A DNA stretch of 64,000 nt, taken from the NCBI GenBank assembly GCA_963281255.1, contig OY725495.1, forward strand, positions 4,402,001 through 4,466,000. Direction: 5' to 3'. Origin of the DNA: Aphrocallistes beatrix (taxonomy: Eukaryota; Porifera; Hexactinellida; Sceptrulophora; Aphrocallistidae). Position 1 is the stretch's first letter. Each line of letters starts with the position of its first letter. This document shows, in pieces, positions 1-10,809 of the stretch. The position numbers and the translations under genes are program-made. The notes below the pieces were generated by a model that was not told the origin of the DNA, did not search any database, and saw only the letters and a program-made list of their open reading frames with translations.

Positions 1-1194
1 TTTGGGGCAGTCTGTACTGTGTACTGCAGAAACTTTTTCTCGCTCTTCAAGAGATCTAGGATTAGGTGGAGCAGTACGTTGCTTCTTGTATATCATTTTA
101 GGGCGTGCTGAGTTGGAAGTTATCTCTCCTAATGCAACATATGCGGATTATCGTTAGCTTCTCTTCCTCGCTTCCTTATTTTCTCTTTAACTAATACAAC
201 CTCCTCCTTACCATATTCTTTCGGATGACAGTGTTTCCGGTACTTTTGACGATAGTGTCATTAACAATCTTTTTCACAGTACCACGATGGAAAATATAAA
301 AGCATCCGACGTGGGATAGTTTGTCAGTACCCTTCTCAGATTTGACAAATCTGAATGATGATAAAATATCGGGGTATTTTTATAAACTTATCCTCTCCAA
401 ATGTATTTATGGATCTCAAAATAGTTTGGTAGTTACAGTTAGTTGCAGTTTATTTATCTTTAACAGTTCTAATGAATTATTAGTTTACAGTTGTATGAAT
501 CTGCCAAATATTGATTTATTTGTATGTAAATGTGATGTACGCAACTGTGAATAAAAACCCCTGTACGCAACTGTGCGGTTCCCACGTATATGTACTTACT
601 TTCAAGATACTTGTATAATTTGAAATTAGATATGTTAAGACTCATTGAATTAATTATATAGATTAATCTAATTAACTCAAGCTAATTTGGACATGCCAAG
701 GAGGAGTTTTGGTGCCCAAAACAAATGCTTACAATCGATTCAGAATCATATAAAACCCATGTTTGATCTCACACAAGCAACTTAAGACAAAACTAAACAT
801 ATGCAAATTTTCCCAGATAGGGTTCAAGGCACCTAATTTTCAGTAGTTGTCACGGGTTCCCCCAAGGGAGTAGAATTAAAACATGGTAGTAGACATACAT
901 TGCATTGGTGAAGAAATTTATTGGTAAGGAATTTGTTCCCAGATTTAGCAATATTCCCTGACTATAGAATTTTTCAATTATTTATCAATAAATGAGCAAT
1001 TAATTTCAGTGTTGTTGCATGCAAAATTGATACATGTAAAAACATTATCAGTATTATTTGCATGGGCTAATCCAATGTTTCAATATAACTCACAAATCAT
1101 AGAGGACTGTTGGATTAGTGAAAATGCATTAAGAATAGTAGAATGCCTAAATGTAAACAAAAAATTGGGAAGTAAATAATGCACGCAACTAAAA
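1..1194. other. Non-coding left flank with TRAF-gene remnants
   Basis: I see no convincing gene here. About 590-650 resembles the 5' flank found just upstream of the TRAF-like genes at 2.5, 7.7 and 10.8 kb, although no TRAF body lies to its left, so it looks like a leftover from a deleted copy. About 1020-1180 matches the 3' flank of the TRAF gene at 6.4 kb (compare 6220-6360). A short word near 7-34 recurs at 8074-8101. Short open frames have no recognisable domain. Confidence 0.5.
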
Positions 1195-2457
1195 TTAAAT
1201 GTTTCTAAGAATTCGAACTGTGACCTCCAACTCCAAACTGTTAGATTTGATGAACTCTTCCAAATCTGTAGAGAGAGGAATTGAAGCTATTTTATAATTT
1301 AACCAGTAATATTGCTCACTAGATAAATCTATCAGAGGACTTTTGAAGATCAGAGAATTCTTGATGTCTCTATGACAAACAACTCGTGTGATAAAAATAG
1401 CTTTGAAAGGCCATTCTAATGAATCATAATTATCTCCTCTTCTAGGAACGAATTTAATCACAAAATTAAGAGCATCAGAAGAATGAGCCAACTTAAATCT
1501 ATAACCTGAAACTACATAGAAATCAGTAGAGAAGGTATGGTTGAGTTGGGGCATAAACTTATTTCTAAAATCACTAATAGTCCACTTTACTTTACTTTCA
1601 TACCTGACCAGAACTTCTTTCAATGATATGATTTCATTCTCCAAAGATTCGACTTTTTTTTCAAGTAATTCATTTTTTTCCACAATTTTACTAAAACCCA
1701 AACGACTTTGTTCAAACTTCTCTTCCAAATCAATAAGTTTGAGTTCTGTATGCAGATATCGATTTTCTTCCAAATGTTGTTTCAACTCTCGTCGTTTCAA
1801 CCCCACCACTTCACACCTGTACTTCTCATACGGACACACAACTGACTCTTCAGAACACTCACTCGAGAGATGAAACAAAATACTCTCGCGACGCACACGT
1901 GTCCCACATCCCAATTCACACAACACGAATACCTTCCCACACACCTTCACATGCTCTACCATCTCACACACTTTATGCACTCCCGAACAGTGCAAACACG
2001 CCTCTTCACGTTGGGAGCATTCCTCCCGCACATGCCCTCCCATCTCATCACGTGTTGTCACAACGCCACACAACAGCTGACACGACTCATACACGTGACC
2101 ACATGTAGTCAGGTGATTTTCCACAATCTCCAGCCTACCCAACCACTCACAGCCTCGCTTGGATAAGGGACAGGCACACTTCAATGATAGAATTGTGTTA
2201 CGGACGTTTTCATTTGGAAGAGATTGTTCTCCTTTTTTTATACAACAAGAACATATTTGTTTTCCAGTGTTTGAAATTGAAGCTTCTATCATTATTCCTT
2301 TACATCTCAGACACGTTAGCATGCTATTTTCTCTCTCAGAAAGGTTTTCGGTTAGAATATCACTTCTGTATCCTCCTAATGAACCTCCCTCTAGCTTAAC
2401 TCGACATAACTCAGTCCCTGTCTCAGGTTCTAACGATACACTTGTTCTTGTTGCCAT
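1195..2457 (-). CDS. TRAF-like adaptor, copy 1 (intact)
   Basis: Intronless 420-residue TRAF-like protein. Order: a shared N-terminal segment (1-45, containing GGYRSDILTENL), a degenerate RING (49-72; CLRC and CSCC present, but the CGH and final CPxC of a true RING are missing), TRAF-type zinc fingers (about 94-232, Cys/His rich, including RGCEWLG and CPYEKYRC), a coiled coil (239-285) and a MATH domain (289-418, from KWTISDF to ELEVTVRIL). TRAFs carry signals from receptors to kinases or ubiquitin ligases; the MATH domain binds the partner and the coiled coil trimerises. With half the RING ligands missing, E3 activity is unlikely (inference). I chose the ATG at 2457; the codon before it is TTG. 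It belongs to a same-strand tandem family. Confidence 0.88.
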   Translation of the reverse strand: MATRTSVSLEPETGTELCRVKLEGGSLGGYRSDILTENLSERENSMLTCLRCKGIMIEASISNTGKQICSCCIKKGEQSLPNENVRNTILSLKCACPLSKRGCEWLGRLEIVENHLTTCGHVYESCQLLCGVVTTRDEMGGHVREECSQREEACLHCSGVHKVCEMVEHVKVCGKVFVLCELGCGTRVRRESILFHLSSECSEESVVCPYEKYRCEVVGLKRRELKQHLEENRYLHTELKLIDLEEKFEQSRLGFSKIVEKNELLEKKVESLENEIISLKEVLVRYESKVKWTISDFRNKFMPQLNHTFSTDFYVVSGYRFKLAHSSDALNFVIKFVPRRGDNYDSLEWPFKAIFITRVVCHRDIKNSLIFKSPLIDLSSEQYYWLNYKIASIPLSTDLEEFIKSNSLELEVTVRILRNI

Positions 2458-2500
2458 CAATATCAGTTCAATTACAAATCAATATCAATTCTCTAAATGC

Positions 2501-2508
2501 TATTTATG
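2501..2508 (-). promoter_or_regulatory. TATA-like box of TRAF copy 1
   Basis: On the minus strand it reads CATAAATA, 43 bp before the ATG. The same spot in copies 2, 3, 4 and 6 reads TATAAATA, so copy 1 carries a one-base variant. The sequence from box to ATG is conserved between copies, so the core promoter was duplicated with the genes. Confidence 0.5.
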
Positions 2509-2519
2509 GAAAAAACACA

Positions 2520-3541
2520 TAATTTGAATACATATACTTTCAAGGTTATTTAACTTGAAATCAGATATGGCACAGAATAAAAACTTTAAATTAAATAAAC
2601 CAGTGGTTCTCAAACTTCATCCCAGAATAACCAATATTTAAATACCTACAAATAAACCATTAACGCACCCGTGAGTCAAAAGGGGTCCACAAATTGGGAC
2701 GCTGTCAGGAATATTCCTCTAGGGTGACAAAACACAAAATCAGTTTTTATGATAGAGACACCCAGTGGGGTTCAGGCTGACAGTATTTACTTCAAAATAT
2801 GCTCAATTTGCAAAACTTTTCAAAAATATATTCTTTTAATCTTGATGGTAATACAAAACACCAAAACTATGTAAAATCTTTGTCAGGGGTGCATTGCATT
2901 TGCGTTAGTTATGGTAGATTTCTTTGTTTAACGAATGCTTAAAATTGCTAAACAAATTCTTTTACTTTCTAGTTTGTACACTTGTACAGAGAATAAGACA
3001 TAAGTCAATAGACGCAGATTTGGCTTAGCTTTTACCTTAGTTATTTATAATCGAGCTAGGAGATAGGAAAATGGCGGGTCTTTTTAGGTAGGTTTTTACC
3101 TAATTCATGGATTTTTGAAATGTTCAGAATCGATTTCACTGAATTTTATAACATCCTTAAAGGAGTACTCATCTCACATAATAATATTTTCCCATTGCCC
3201 TTAATCGACCTAAATTAATCAACCCAATATTTCCACTACCTTTCTAGTGCTATGACAATTGCCATTTAAGAAGGGGTGCACTTCCGAGAGGAATTTGCAA
3301 TAAATTTGATGGACAAGTCTAAGCTAAAAGTATCGACCTCTATGATAGGATAAATGTGAATAGTGTTCTGTGCGAACAATCTTATTAGTTATTTATCCTT
3401 TATAGGACATTGGCTATTCAACGATCTTGAGGTTTCCTGTTTATTACGATAGATGAATGAATTAAAATGCATTAGGAATAGTAGAAATATGTAAATGTAA
3501 ACAAGAAACATTTAGGAAGCAAATAATATATGTCACTAAAA
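2520..3541. other. Intergenic, no gene seen
   Basis: Between TRAF copies 1 and 2. Near 2602 there is one end of a hAT-like element (CAGTGGTTCTCAAAC) without a clear partner. The last 75 bp, before 3541, match the 3' flank shared by the other TRAF copies. Nothing else is recognisable. Confidence 0.4.
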
Positions 3542-4792
3542 TCAATTATTTTTTAGAATTCGAACTGTAAACTCCAACTCCAAACTGTCTGATTTAATGA
3601 ACTCTTTCAAATCTGTAGAGAGAGGAATTGAAGCTATTTCATGAAAGAACGGATCATATCCCTCTTTAGATAAAACTATCAGAGGACTTTTGAAGATCAG
3701 AGAATTCTTGATGTTTCTATGACAAACCAATCGTGTGATAAAAATAGCTTTGAAAGGCCATTCTAATGAATCATAATTAGTTCCACTACCAGGACAAAAA
3801 GAAATCACAAAATTATGAGTATCAGAAGAATGAACGAGAATAAATTCATAACCTGCAATTACATTCAAACCAGAACTAGAATAATAAATTTCAGGTTTGA
3901 ACTTCATAACAAATTCATTTATAGTCCATTTCATTAAACTTTTATGCCTGGCCTGAACATCTATCAATATTTCGATTTCTCTGTCTTTCATTTTCATTTC
4001 ATTCTCCAAAGATTCGATTTTGTTTTCAAACTTTTTCATAGAATTTATAAAAGTTTCCTCCAAATCAGTGAGTTTCAGTTCTGTGTGTAGACATCTATTC
4101 TCTTCCAAATGTTGCTTCAACTCTCGTCGTTTTAACCCCACCACTCCACACCTGTACTTCTCATACGGACACACAACTGACTCTTCAGAACACTCACTCG
4201 AGAGATGAAACAAAATACTCTCGCGACGCACACGTGTCCCACATCCTAATTCACACAACACTTCTACTCTCTCACACACCTTCACATGGTCTACCATCTC
4301 ACACACCTTATGCACTCCCGAACAGTGCAAACACGCCTCTTCACGTTTGGAGCATTCCTCCCGCACGTGACTTCCCATCTCATCACGTGTTGTCACAACG
4401 CCACACAACAGCTGACACGACTCATACACGTGACCACATGTAGTCAGGTGATTTTCCACACTCTCCAGCCTACCCAACCACTCACAGCCTCGCTTGATTA
4501 AGGGACAGGCACACTTCAATGATAGAATTGTGTTGTGTATATTTGCATTCGGACCGATTGATTCATCTCCTCGCATACAATTGAAACAAAATGACTCTCC
4601 AGTGGTATTAATAGAAGCATATTTCATTATTCCTTTGCATCTCAGACACTTTAGCATCCTATTTTCTCTCTCTGAAAGGTTTTCGGTTAGAATATCACTT
4701 CTGTATCCTCCCAATGAACCTCCATCTAGCTTAACTCGACATAACTCAGTCCCTGTCTCAGGTTCTAACGGTACACTTGTTCTTGTTGCCAT
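3542..4792 (-). CDS. TRAF-like adaptor, copy 2 (intact)
   Basis: Intronless, 416 residues, with the same domain order as copy 1: N-terminal segment, half RING (CLRCKGIM then CFNC), TRAF zinc fingers, short coiled coil, MATH domain. The zinc-finger block differs from copy 1 at only a few residues (for example LIKRGCEW and CERVEVLCE). The coiled coil is shorter and the MATH domain differs clearly (KWTINEFVMKFKPEIYY). The ATG at 4792 follows a TTG codon. Both flanks resemble those of the other copies, which points to DNA-level duplication rather than retroposition. The ligand is unknown. Confidence 0.88.
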   Translation of the reverse strand: MATRTSVPLEPETGTELCRVKLDGGSLGGYRSDILTENLSERENRMLKCLRCKGIMKYASINTTGESFCFNCMRGDESIGPNANIHNTILSLKCACPLIKRGCEWLGRLESVENHLTTCGHVYESCQLLCGVVTTRDEMGSHVREECSKREEACLHCSGVHKVCEMVDHVKVCERVEVLCELGCGTRVRRESILFHLSSECSEESVVCPYEKYRCGVVGLKRRELKQHLEENRCLHTELKLTDLEETFINSMKKFENKIESLENEMKMKDREIEILIDVQARHKSLMKWTINEFVMKFKPEIYYSSSGLNVIAGYEFILVHSSDTHNFVISFCPGSGTNYDSLEWPFKAIFITRLVCHRNIKNSLIFKSPLIVLSKEGYDPFFHEIASIPLSTDLKEFIKSDSLELEFTVRILKNN

Positions 4793-4835
4793 CAATATCA
4801 GTTCAATTAGAAATGAATATCGATTCTCGAAATGT

Positions 4836-4843
4836 TATTTATA
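4836..4843 (-). promoter_or_regulatory. TATA box of TRAF copy 2
   Basis: TATAAATA on the minus strand, 44 bp before the ATG at 4792, at the same relative position as in copies 1, 4 and 6. A transcript starting about 30 bp downstream would have a very short 5' UTR (inference). Confidence 0.55.
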
Positions 4844-5124
4844 GAAAAATAAATTTAATATGCACAAGAAAGCTTCGCTTGATTGCGAGTGATTTGATTC
4901 CACACATTGCATAATTGATACTTACATCAATTGAATTGCAACCAGTGCAAACTATCAATCAAACTAATGGCAATTATATAATTATTAAAACCGAATAATC
5001 TCCCCCCAAAGAAAATGCTAGAACTATTTGCTAACACTAGATTAAAATTTGTATTCAATCTCCACATTTAAAATGAGTTATACAAGTATAGTTATATTCA
5101 TTGAAAAGTCTAATAATCTTTGAT

Positions 5125-5485
5125 TGGGAAAAAGATTTTAAAGATTTTTCGAGTCTAAGACCTAGAACTGTGTTTTGTATGGTGAGTTTTGTGGAGAAAA
5201 TATGTGTCCTGGGACGCAGCGAAATTCGAGAATCAGGGCCCACTGCTTTTCAAATTATCTTTCTAGAGTCTTCAAATTCTAGGACAAATTAGCTCTTACA
5301 TTTTCCTCGAACTCTCAATTTGTAGAAATATAGGATATTTAGATCAGTATATATTGAGAACCATTTGGATTTTGGTGATGTGGAAAAAAGTAATATTTCC
5401 ACAATATTTTCATGGTGAATGAAAAGTATCTGGTGATAAATCGTAATAGCACATCAATTGTTGAGACATTTTTTACAGCAGTCAA
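5125..5485. repeat. Truncated copy of the 754-bp foldback element
   Basis: This stretch matches the left and middle parts of the element at 45661-46414, sharing words such as TTTCTAGAGTCTTCAAATTC and the segment around GACGCAGCGAAA. The terminal inverted repeats are missing, so this is a dead fragment. It ends next to a TRAF gene fragment. Confidence 0.6.
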
Positions 5486-5492
5486 ACCACTT

Positions 5493-5650
5493 CTCCAGCC
5501 TACCCAACCACTCACAGCCTCGCTTGATTAAGGGACAGGCACATTTCAATGATAGAATTGTGTTATGGACGTTAGTATTTGGAAGAGATTATTCTTTTTT
5601 TTAATACAACAAGAACACAATTCCTTTCCAGTTTTGCCAATTGAAGCATT
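5493..5650 (-). pseudogene. TRAF-like gene fragment
   Basis: About 160 bp matching the RING-to-first-zinc-finger part of the TRAF-like genes (around codons 58-110 of copy 1), with no start, no MATH domain and small changes. The similarity stops abruptly on both sides; on the left it abuts a transposon fragment. It is a remnant of another family member. Confidence 0.75.
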
Positions 5651-6386
5651 TTAATTGATAATTGAGTATAATAAAATTTGTCTAAACCAGTACCAGATAT
5701 TGTTTACGACATCCCATGAATTTCATAAAAATGTCTAGCATTCCACGGACTAATAAATACAATTTTAATGCAATATAACAGCATTGAAATGATAGCCCTA
5801 ATCATTTATCCGAAGTTAAAGTAGAAAAAATATAGCTACCAAGTTTCAAACTCTGGTTGGTAAATGTTATCTGAGACATTTTGTTGTTGGTTTTGGAGAG
5901 AGAAGAGAGGAGACAATCTTCTGAGTTCTATTTTTATAACGAAATTTTTCAGATCTCCTTTGAAGTGATACAGTGCCATACTTAGCTAATGAATCTATGT
6001 CCAATAATTTTATAAATCTGTACACACAGAGTTGGTTAATCTCTCAGTGCATTAATCTCGCATAAACCTAGGAATGTTGCTTAATTGTTTTTGGTTAATT
6101 TTAGGCGGGGAAGTTACTATAATTAGAATATATCTCAAGGCTAAATGAGTCTTAAAAGGAATAATCCGGAAATTAGGTATATTAAGAATAAATTGAACCT
6201 CTGTAGATTTTATTACAAAATTGCTACATGTAACATTATCAGTATTTTACATGGATAATCCAATGTTTCAATATAACTCACAGATCATAGAGGACTCTAG
6301 GATTAGTGAAAATACATTAGGAATAGTAGAATGCCTAAATGTAAACAAAAAAAGATTTAGAAAACAAAACGTCGTACGCAACTAAA
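5651..6386. other. Intergenic, no gene seen
   Basis: AT-rich sequence without a recognisable gene. From about 6220 onward it matches the region left of copy 1 (1020-1190), marking the shared 3' flank of the duplicated TRAF unit. Confidence 0.4.
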
Positions 6387-7652
6387 TTAAATATTTCTAA
6401 GAATTCGAACTGTAAACTCCAACTCCAAACTGTCTGATTTGATGAACTCTTTCAAATCTGTAGAGAGAGGAATTGAAGCTATTTTATGACGTGACGAAAT
6501 ATCTGTATATTGCTTTTTAGATAAAACTATCGGAGGACTTTTGAAGATCAGAGAATACTTGATGTCTCTATGACAAACCACTCGTGTGATAAAAATAGCT
6601 TTGAAAGGCCATTCTAATGAATCGTTATTATCTCCACTTACACTTAGAGGAACGAATTCAATTATAAAAACCTGAGCACCAGAATAATGACCCAACATAA
6701 ATCTATAACCTGCAACTACTGTATGATAATCTGGATAGATACGGGATTGTTTTGGCTTAAACTTCTTAGCAAATTCACTTATAGTCCACCTCACTTCACT
6801 TTCACACCTGACCTGAACATCTTTCAATAATTGGATTTCCTTGTCTTTCATTTTCAGTTCATTTTCCAAAGATTCGACTTTTTTTACAAACTTTTTCATA
6901 GAATTCTCAAACGTTTCCTCCAAAACAACGAGTTTCAGTTCTGTGTGTGTACGCCAATTCTCCTCCAAATGTTGCTTCAACTCTCGTCGTTTTAACCCTA
7001 CCACTTCACACCCATACTTCTCATACGGACACACAACTGACTCTTTAGGACACTCACTCTCTCGATGACACAGAATACTCTCGCGAAGCATACGTTTTCC
7101 ACATCTCAATTCACACAACACTTCTACCTTCCCACACACCTTTACATGCTCTACCATCTCACACACTTTATGCACTCCCGAACAGTGCAAACACGCCTCT
7201 TCACGTTGGGAGCATTCCTCCCGCACGTGCCTTCCCATCTCATCACGTGTTGTCACAACGCCACACAACAGCTGACACGACTCATACACGTGACCACATG
7301 TAGTCAGGTGATTTTCCACAATCTCCAGCCTACCCAACCACTCACAGCCTCGCTTGGATAAGGGACAGGCACACTTCAATGATAGGATTGTGTTACGGAC
7401 GTTTGCATTTGGGAGAGATTGTTCTTTTTCCTTTAGACAACAAGAGCACAATTGTTCTCCGCTATTTCCAATAGAAGCTTCTTTCATTATCCCTTTACAT
7501 CTCAGACACTGTAGCATGCTATTTTCTCTCTCAGAAAGGTTTTCAGTTAGAATATCACTTCTGTATCCTCCCAATGAACCTCCCTCTAGCTTAACTCGAC
7601 ATAACTCAGTCCCTGTCTCAGGTTCTAACGGTACACTTGTTCTTGTTGCCAT
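6387..7652 (-). CDS. TRAF-like adaptor, copy 3 (intact)
   Basis: Intronless, 421 residues. N-terminal segment, half RING (CLRCKGIM, then CSCCLKEK), TRAF zinc fingers, coiled coil and MATH domain (RWTISEFAKKFKPKQSR, later AGYRFMLGHYSG). The last zinc-finger part departs from copies 1 and 6: CELRCGKRMLRES and SECPKESVVCPYEKYGC, the latter shared with copy 5, a sign of mosaic ancestry. The start is the ATG at 7652 after a TTG codon. The role is inferred from the family: a receptor-proximal adaptor that oligomerises through the coiled coil; ubiquitin ligase activity is doubtful. Confidence 0.88.
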   Translation of the reverse strand: MATRTSVPLEPETGTELCRVKLEGGSLGGYRSDILTENLSERENSMLQCLRCKGIMKEASIGNSGEQLCSCCLKEKEQSLPNANVRNTILSLKCACPLSKRGCEWLGRLEIVENHLTTCGHVYESCQLLCGVVTTRDEMGRHVREECSQREEACLHCSGVHKVCEMVEHVKVCGKVEVLCELRCGKRMLRESILCHRESECPKESVVCPYEKYGCEVVGLKRRELKQHLEENWRTHTELKLVVLEETFENSMKKFVKKVESLENELKMKDKEIQLLKDVQVRCESEVRWTISEFAKKFKPKQSRIYPDYHTVVAGYRFMLGHYSGAQVFIIEFVPLSVSGDNNDSLEWPFKAIFITRVVCHRDIKYSLIFKSPPIVLSKKQYTDISSRHKIASIPLSTDLKEFIKSDSLELEFTVRILRNI

Positions 7653-7697
7653 CAATATCAGTTCAATTACAAATCAATATCAATCCTCTCTAAATGC

Positions 7698-7705
7698 TAT
7701 TTATA
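7698..7705 (-). promoter_or_regulatory. TATA box of TRAF copy 3
   Basis: TATAAATA on the minus strand, 46 bp before the ATG; the spacing is 2 bp longer than in the sister copies. A TTAA-bounded small transposon with GAAAGTGAAA words lies about 100 bp further upstream. Confidence 0.55.
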
Positions 7706-7796
7706 GAAAATAGATTAGATACTATACATACTTACTTTCAAGGGACAATTTGAAATCAGATATGGTAAGATTTATTGAATTAATTCCATTAATTAA

Positions 7797-7913
7797 TTAA
7801 CCCTGCAATGCCTTTGGGGTCAAAGGTATAAATAGAAATGACCCCATTTTCATTTTCACTTTCAGTTCACTTTCAATTTACTTTCACTTTCGCTATGGGC
7901 ATGCAAGTGTTAA
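7797..7913. mobile_element. piggyBac-like MITE with GAAAGTGAAA repeats
   Basis: A 117-bp unit flanked by TTAA on both sides, with short related ends (CCCTGCAATGCC and, reverse-complemented, CACTTGCATGCCC). TTAA target duplication and CCC-starting ends are typical of piggyBac derivatives. On the minus strand it holds iterated GAAAGTGAAA/TGAAAGTGAA words. A relative sits at 36685-36805. It lies directly upstream of TRAF copy 3. Confidence 0.5.
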
Positions 7914-8162
7914 TGATTACAGCAAACTTTGGATTTAACCATATTGGCTTTAGCGACAAATTGATATTAATGACCTTTTTCTCTTGCCTATATAACGACC
8001 TATAATATACAGCATTTCGAATTACATATTTTCAATGCCTGCTGCCTCCAAATTATCGGATATTACAACTTTAGTGCAGTTTGTACTGTGTACTGCAGAA
8101 ATGCGCACAATACAAGCCAGCAGTAACTAGCAAGATTAGTCTAATTAGAAAATAATTATCAT

Positions 8163-8197
8163 CCTTACTATTAAAACTCGATGATTGTATATATATC
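8163..8197 (+). mobile_element. Helitron-like 5' end fragment
   Basis: Starts with TCCTTACTATTAAAACTCGA, the same 5' terminus as the fuller element at 8723. It is cut after about 35 bp by the hAT-like foldback that follows. Confidence 0.45.
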
Positions 8198-8696
8198 AGG
8201 GTTGAAACCAAATAGTTGATTATTCGGTTTAACCAAATATTATTTGCAAATAATTGATATTTGGTTTGTAACCAAATATCATTATTTGGTATTCGGTTGA
8301 GAACCAAATAATTTGGTCAACTGAATATTTAGCCAAACAAATAATTTGCATGCTTTCCCAACACAATAATCACATGTTCTTACAAGAAGTGGTCCGAACA
8401 CAAATAAATATAATAGGCTTACTTATACTTGAATATATTTTTGAATAAATATTTATATAAACATTTATGCAAAAATATAATCAAGTATTATTTGGTTGAC
8501 CAAATTATTCGGTTGACCAAATAATTTGGTTGACCAAATATTCGGTTGACCGAATTATTCGGTTAACCAAATTATTTGGTCGACCAAATATTCGGTTGAC
8601 CAAATTATTCGGTTTGACCATTATTCGGTTAACCAAATTATTTGGTCTACCCATTATTCGGTTAAATTGGTATTTGGTTGAAGCGGTTTCAACCTT
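8198..8696. mobile_element. hAT-like foldback MITE built of ATTCGGTTGACC words
   Basis: Ends are inverted: CAGGGTTGAAACC at the left and GGTTTCAACCTT at the right. The interior is dominated by repeated, partly palindromic words (ACCAAATAATTTGGT, ATTCGGTTGACC) in phased blocks at 8210-8320 and 8488-8680. It sits in an AT-rich run, so the target duplication cannot be judged. Open frames across it encode only a repetitive peptide and are artefacts of the repeat. Confidence 0.5.
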
Positions 8697-8697
8697 C

Positions 8698-8723
8698 ATA
8701 TATATATATATATATATATATAT
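8698..8723. repeat. (TA)n microsatellite
   Basis: About 13 TA dinucleotides between the foldback element and the Helitron-like element. Confidence 0.9.
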
Positions 8724-9251
8724 CCTTACTATTAAAACTCGATGATTGTATATATATCTGTAACGAATTGATTGAAGAAACTGCAGGGCGCAGAAGGCTG
8801 ATTTTTGGCATGTGGGAGTCTTTTGGCTATGGCTCCAGTAAGTTCTGAGTTCAGAGCAAAATGTCGACTCATCATGGAATTATGACGTCACTGTCACATT
8901 TTTAAAAGTTAAGCAACACAGTTATTCGGGCATAACTCAGCCATTATAGGAGATAGAAGGCTGAAATTTTAATAGAATCTGTATACTAACATACCTCACA
9001 TATGATGCAACTATCATCAAAAAATGATGACTCATCACTTTGTTATGACGTCATCATTACTCATCAAAAATTTTAAAATTGACAAATTTGATGATTTTTC
9101 GAGTGAAATCGATTTTAACACTAAGATGGACATATTTAGAGATGTTATCTCCCTTATAATTAACCAATGTGACCCCAGGCGACCGAAGGGAGCCTCCGGG
9201 GATACAAAGTGTCCGCCAGCCGCGCAGCGCAAGCAAGCGAAGCGCGCTTGT
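8723..9251 (+). mobile_element. Non-autonomous Helitron-like element, 529 bp
   Basis: Begins TCCTTACTATTAAAACTCG and ends GCGAAGCGCGCTTGT, with a GC-rich 3' end containing the short palindrome AAGCGCGCTT. A TC start and a subterminal 3' hairpin fit rolling-circle Helitrons; the end CTTGT is a variant of the usual CTRR. No coding capacity. The same ends recur at 11241-11364, 43913-44150 and around 51960-52030. Another 5'-like terminus follows immediately at 9252. Confidence 0.5.
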
Positions 9252-9607
9252 AACTATTAAAACTCGATTAATGTTTGTGTATGTATGTGTGGTATTAAAA
9301 ACTACTATTCGCATATGCAAATAAATTACAATTATGGATCATATTCAAGGAAATGTAACAATAAAAATTGCATTTATTAACTATAATAATCTGAGCCTAT
9401 AATTAAAAAAATCTCTACTTTCAGGGGTTTACCCCTGTAAACACTGGAGGCTTATAGCGACCCCAGCTGGTATTATGTCACCCCAACCACAACAACCTGC
9501 CTCCCTTTAAAACTCTAAATCCGTCCCTGTTAGATACAATCAAATTATATTAGGAATAGTAAAAGTACAAGAAACATTTAGGAAGAAAATAATGTACATA
9601 ACTAAAA
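9252..9607. other. Intergenic, second Helitron-like 5' terminus
   Basis: 9252-9300 repeats the AACTATTAAAACTCGATTAA terminus and then degrades. The rest has no recognisable gene; 9545-9605 is the shared 3' flank of the TRAF-like genes. Confidence 0.35.
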
Positions 9608-10758
9608 TTAAATATTTTTGAGAATTCGAACTGTAACTTCCAACTCCAAATTGTCTGATTTAATGAACTCTTTCAAATCTGTAGAGAGAGAAATTAAGGC
9701 TATTTTATACCGTGACCAGGCAAATAACTGTTTAGATATAACTATCAGGGGACTTTTGAAGATCAGAGAATTCTTGATGTTTCTATGACAATTTATAACC
9801 TCCGACCACATAGTAATAATATAGTAATTCGAATAGATACGACTGAGATTAGGTTGAAACTTCTTAACAAAATCGCTTATAGTCCACTTCACTTTACCTT
9901 CGTGTCGGGCCAGAACATCTGTCAACATTTCAATTTCTTTGACTTTCATTTTCAGTTCATTTTCCAAAGATTCGACCTTTTTTTCAAGTAACTCAATCTT
10001 ATTCATAGAAATCTCAAACTTCTCATCGAAAACAGCGAGCTTCAGTTCTGTGTGTAGAAATCTATTCTCTTCCAAATGCTGCTTTAACTCTTGTCGTTTT
10101 AACCCCACCACTTCACACCTGTACTTCTCATACGGACACACAACTGACTCTTCAGAACACTCACTCGAGAGATGAAACAAAATACTCTCGCGAAGCACAC
10201 GTGTCCCACATCCCAATTCACAGAACACGAATACCTTCCCACACACCTTCACATGCTCTACCATCTCACACACCTTATGCACTCCCGAACAGTGCAAACA
10301 CGCCTCTTCACGTTGGGAGCATTCCTTTCGCACGTGCCTTCCCATCTCATCACGTGTTGTCACAACGCCACACAACAGCTGACACGACTCATACACGTGA
10401 CCACATGTAGTCAGGTGATTTTCAACAATCTCCAGCTCCCCAACCACTCACAACCTCGCTTGGTTAAGGGACAGGTACACTTCAATGATAGAATTGTGTT
10501 ACGGACATTTGCATTTGGAATGGTTTGTTCATTTTCTCGTTTACAAAAAACACACAATTGTTCTCCATTGTTGGAAATCGAAGCGTCTTTCATCATTCCT
10601 TTACATCTCAGACACTTTAGCATGCTATTTTCTCTCTCAGAAAGGTTTTCAGTTAGAATGTCACTTCTGTATCCACCCAATGAACCTCCCTCTAGCTTAA
10701 CTCGACATAGCTCAGTCCCTGTCTCAGTTTCTAACGGTACACTTGTTCTTGTTGCCAT
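9608..10758 (-). pseudogene. TRAF-like gene, copy 4 (frameshift and deletion)
   Basis: The N-terminal part (10758 to about 10436) and the rest (about 10447 to 9608) are in different frames. Where the intact copies read CCAGCCTACCCAACC on the plus strand, this copy reads CCAGCTCCCCAACC, one base shorter. In addition, roughly 45 residues of the MATH domain are missing, joining IYSNYYIITMWSEV directly to NCHRNIKNSL, so the loss covers the AGYRF...LEWPFKAIFI part. The half RING and zinc fingers otherwise match the family. Two independent lesions make a true pseudogene more likely than a sequencing error. Confidence 0.8.
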
Positions 10759-10801
10759 CAATATCAGTTCAATTAGAAATCAATATCAATTCTCTAAATG
10801 C

Positions 10802-10809
10802 TATTTATA
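10802..10809 (-). promoter_or_regulatory. TATA box of TRAF copy 4
   Basis: TATAAATA on the minus strand, 44 bp before the ATG at 10758; retained although the gene body is broken. Confidence 0.5.

Noticed and set aside
321-554. 77-codon open frame near the left edge
   Set aside because: It starts at TTG, has no domain, and the region is AT-rich non-coding sequence.
8198-8696. Possible CRISPR-like array of regular repeats
   Set aside because: The repeats are palindromic, irregular, without unique spacers, and lie in animal DNA; a foldback transposon explains them.
8505-8745. Repetitive peptide frames (NNLVNRI type)
   Set aside because: Produced by the phased repeat of the foldback element on both strands; not a protein.
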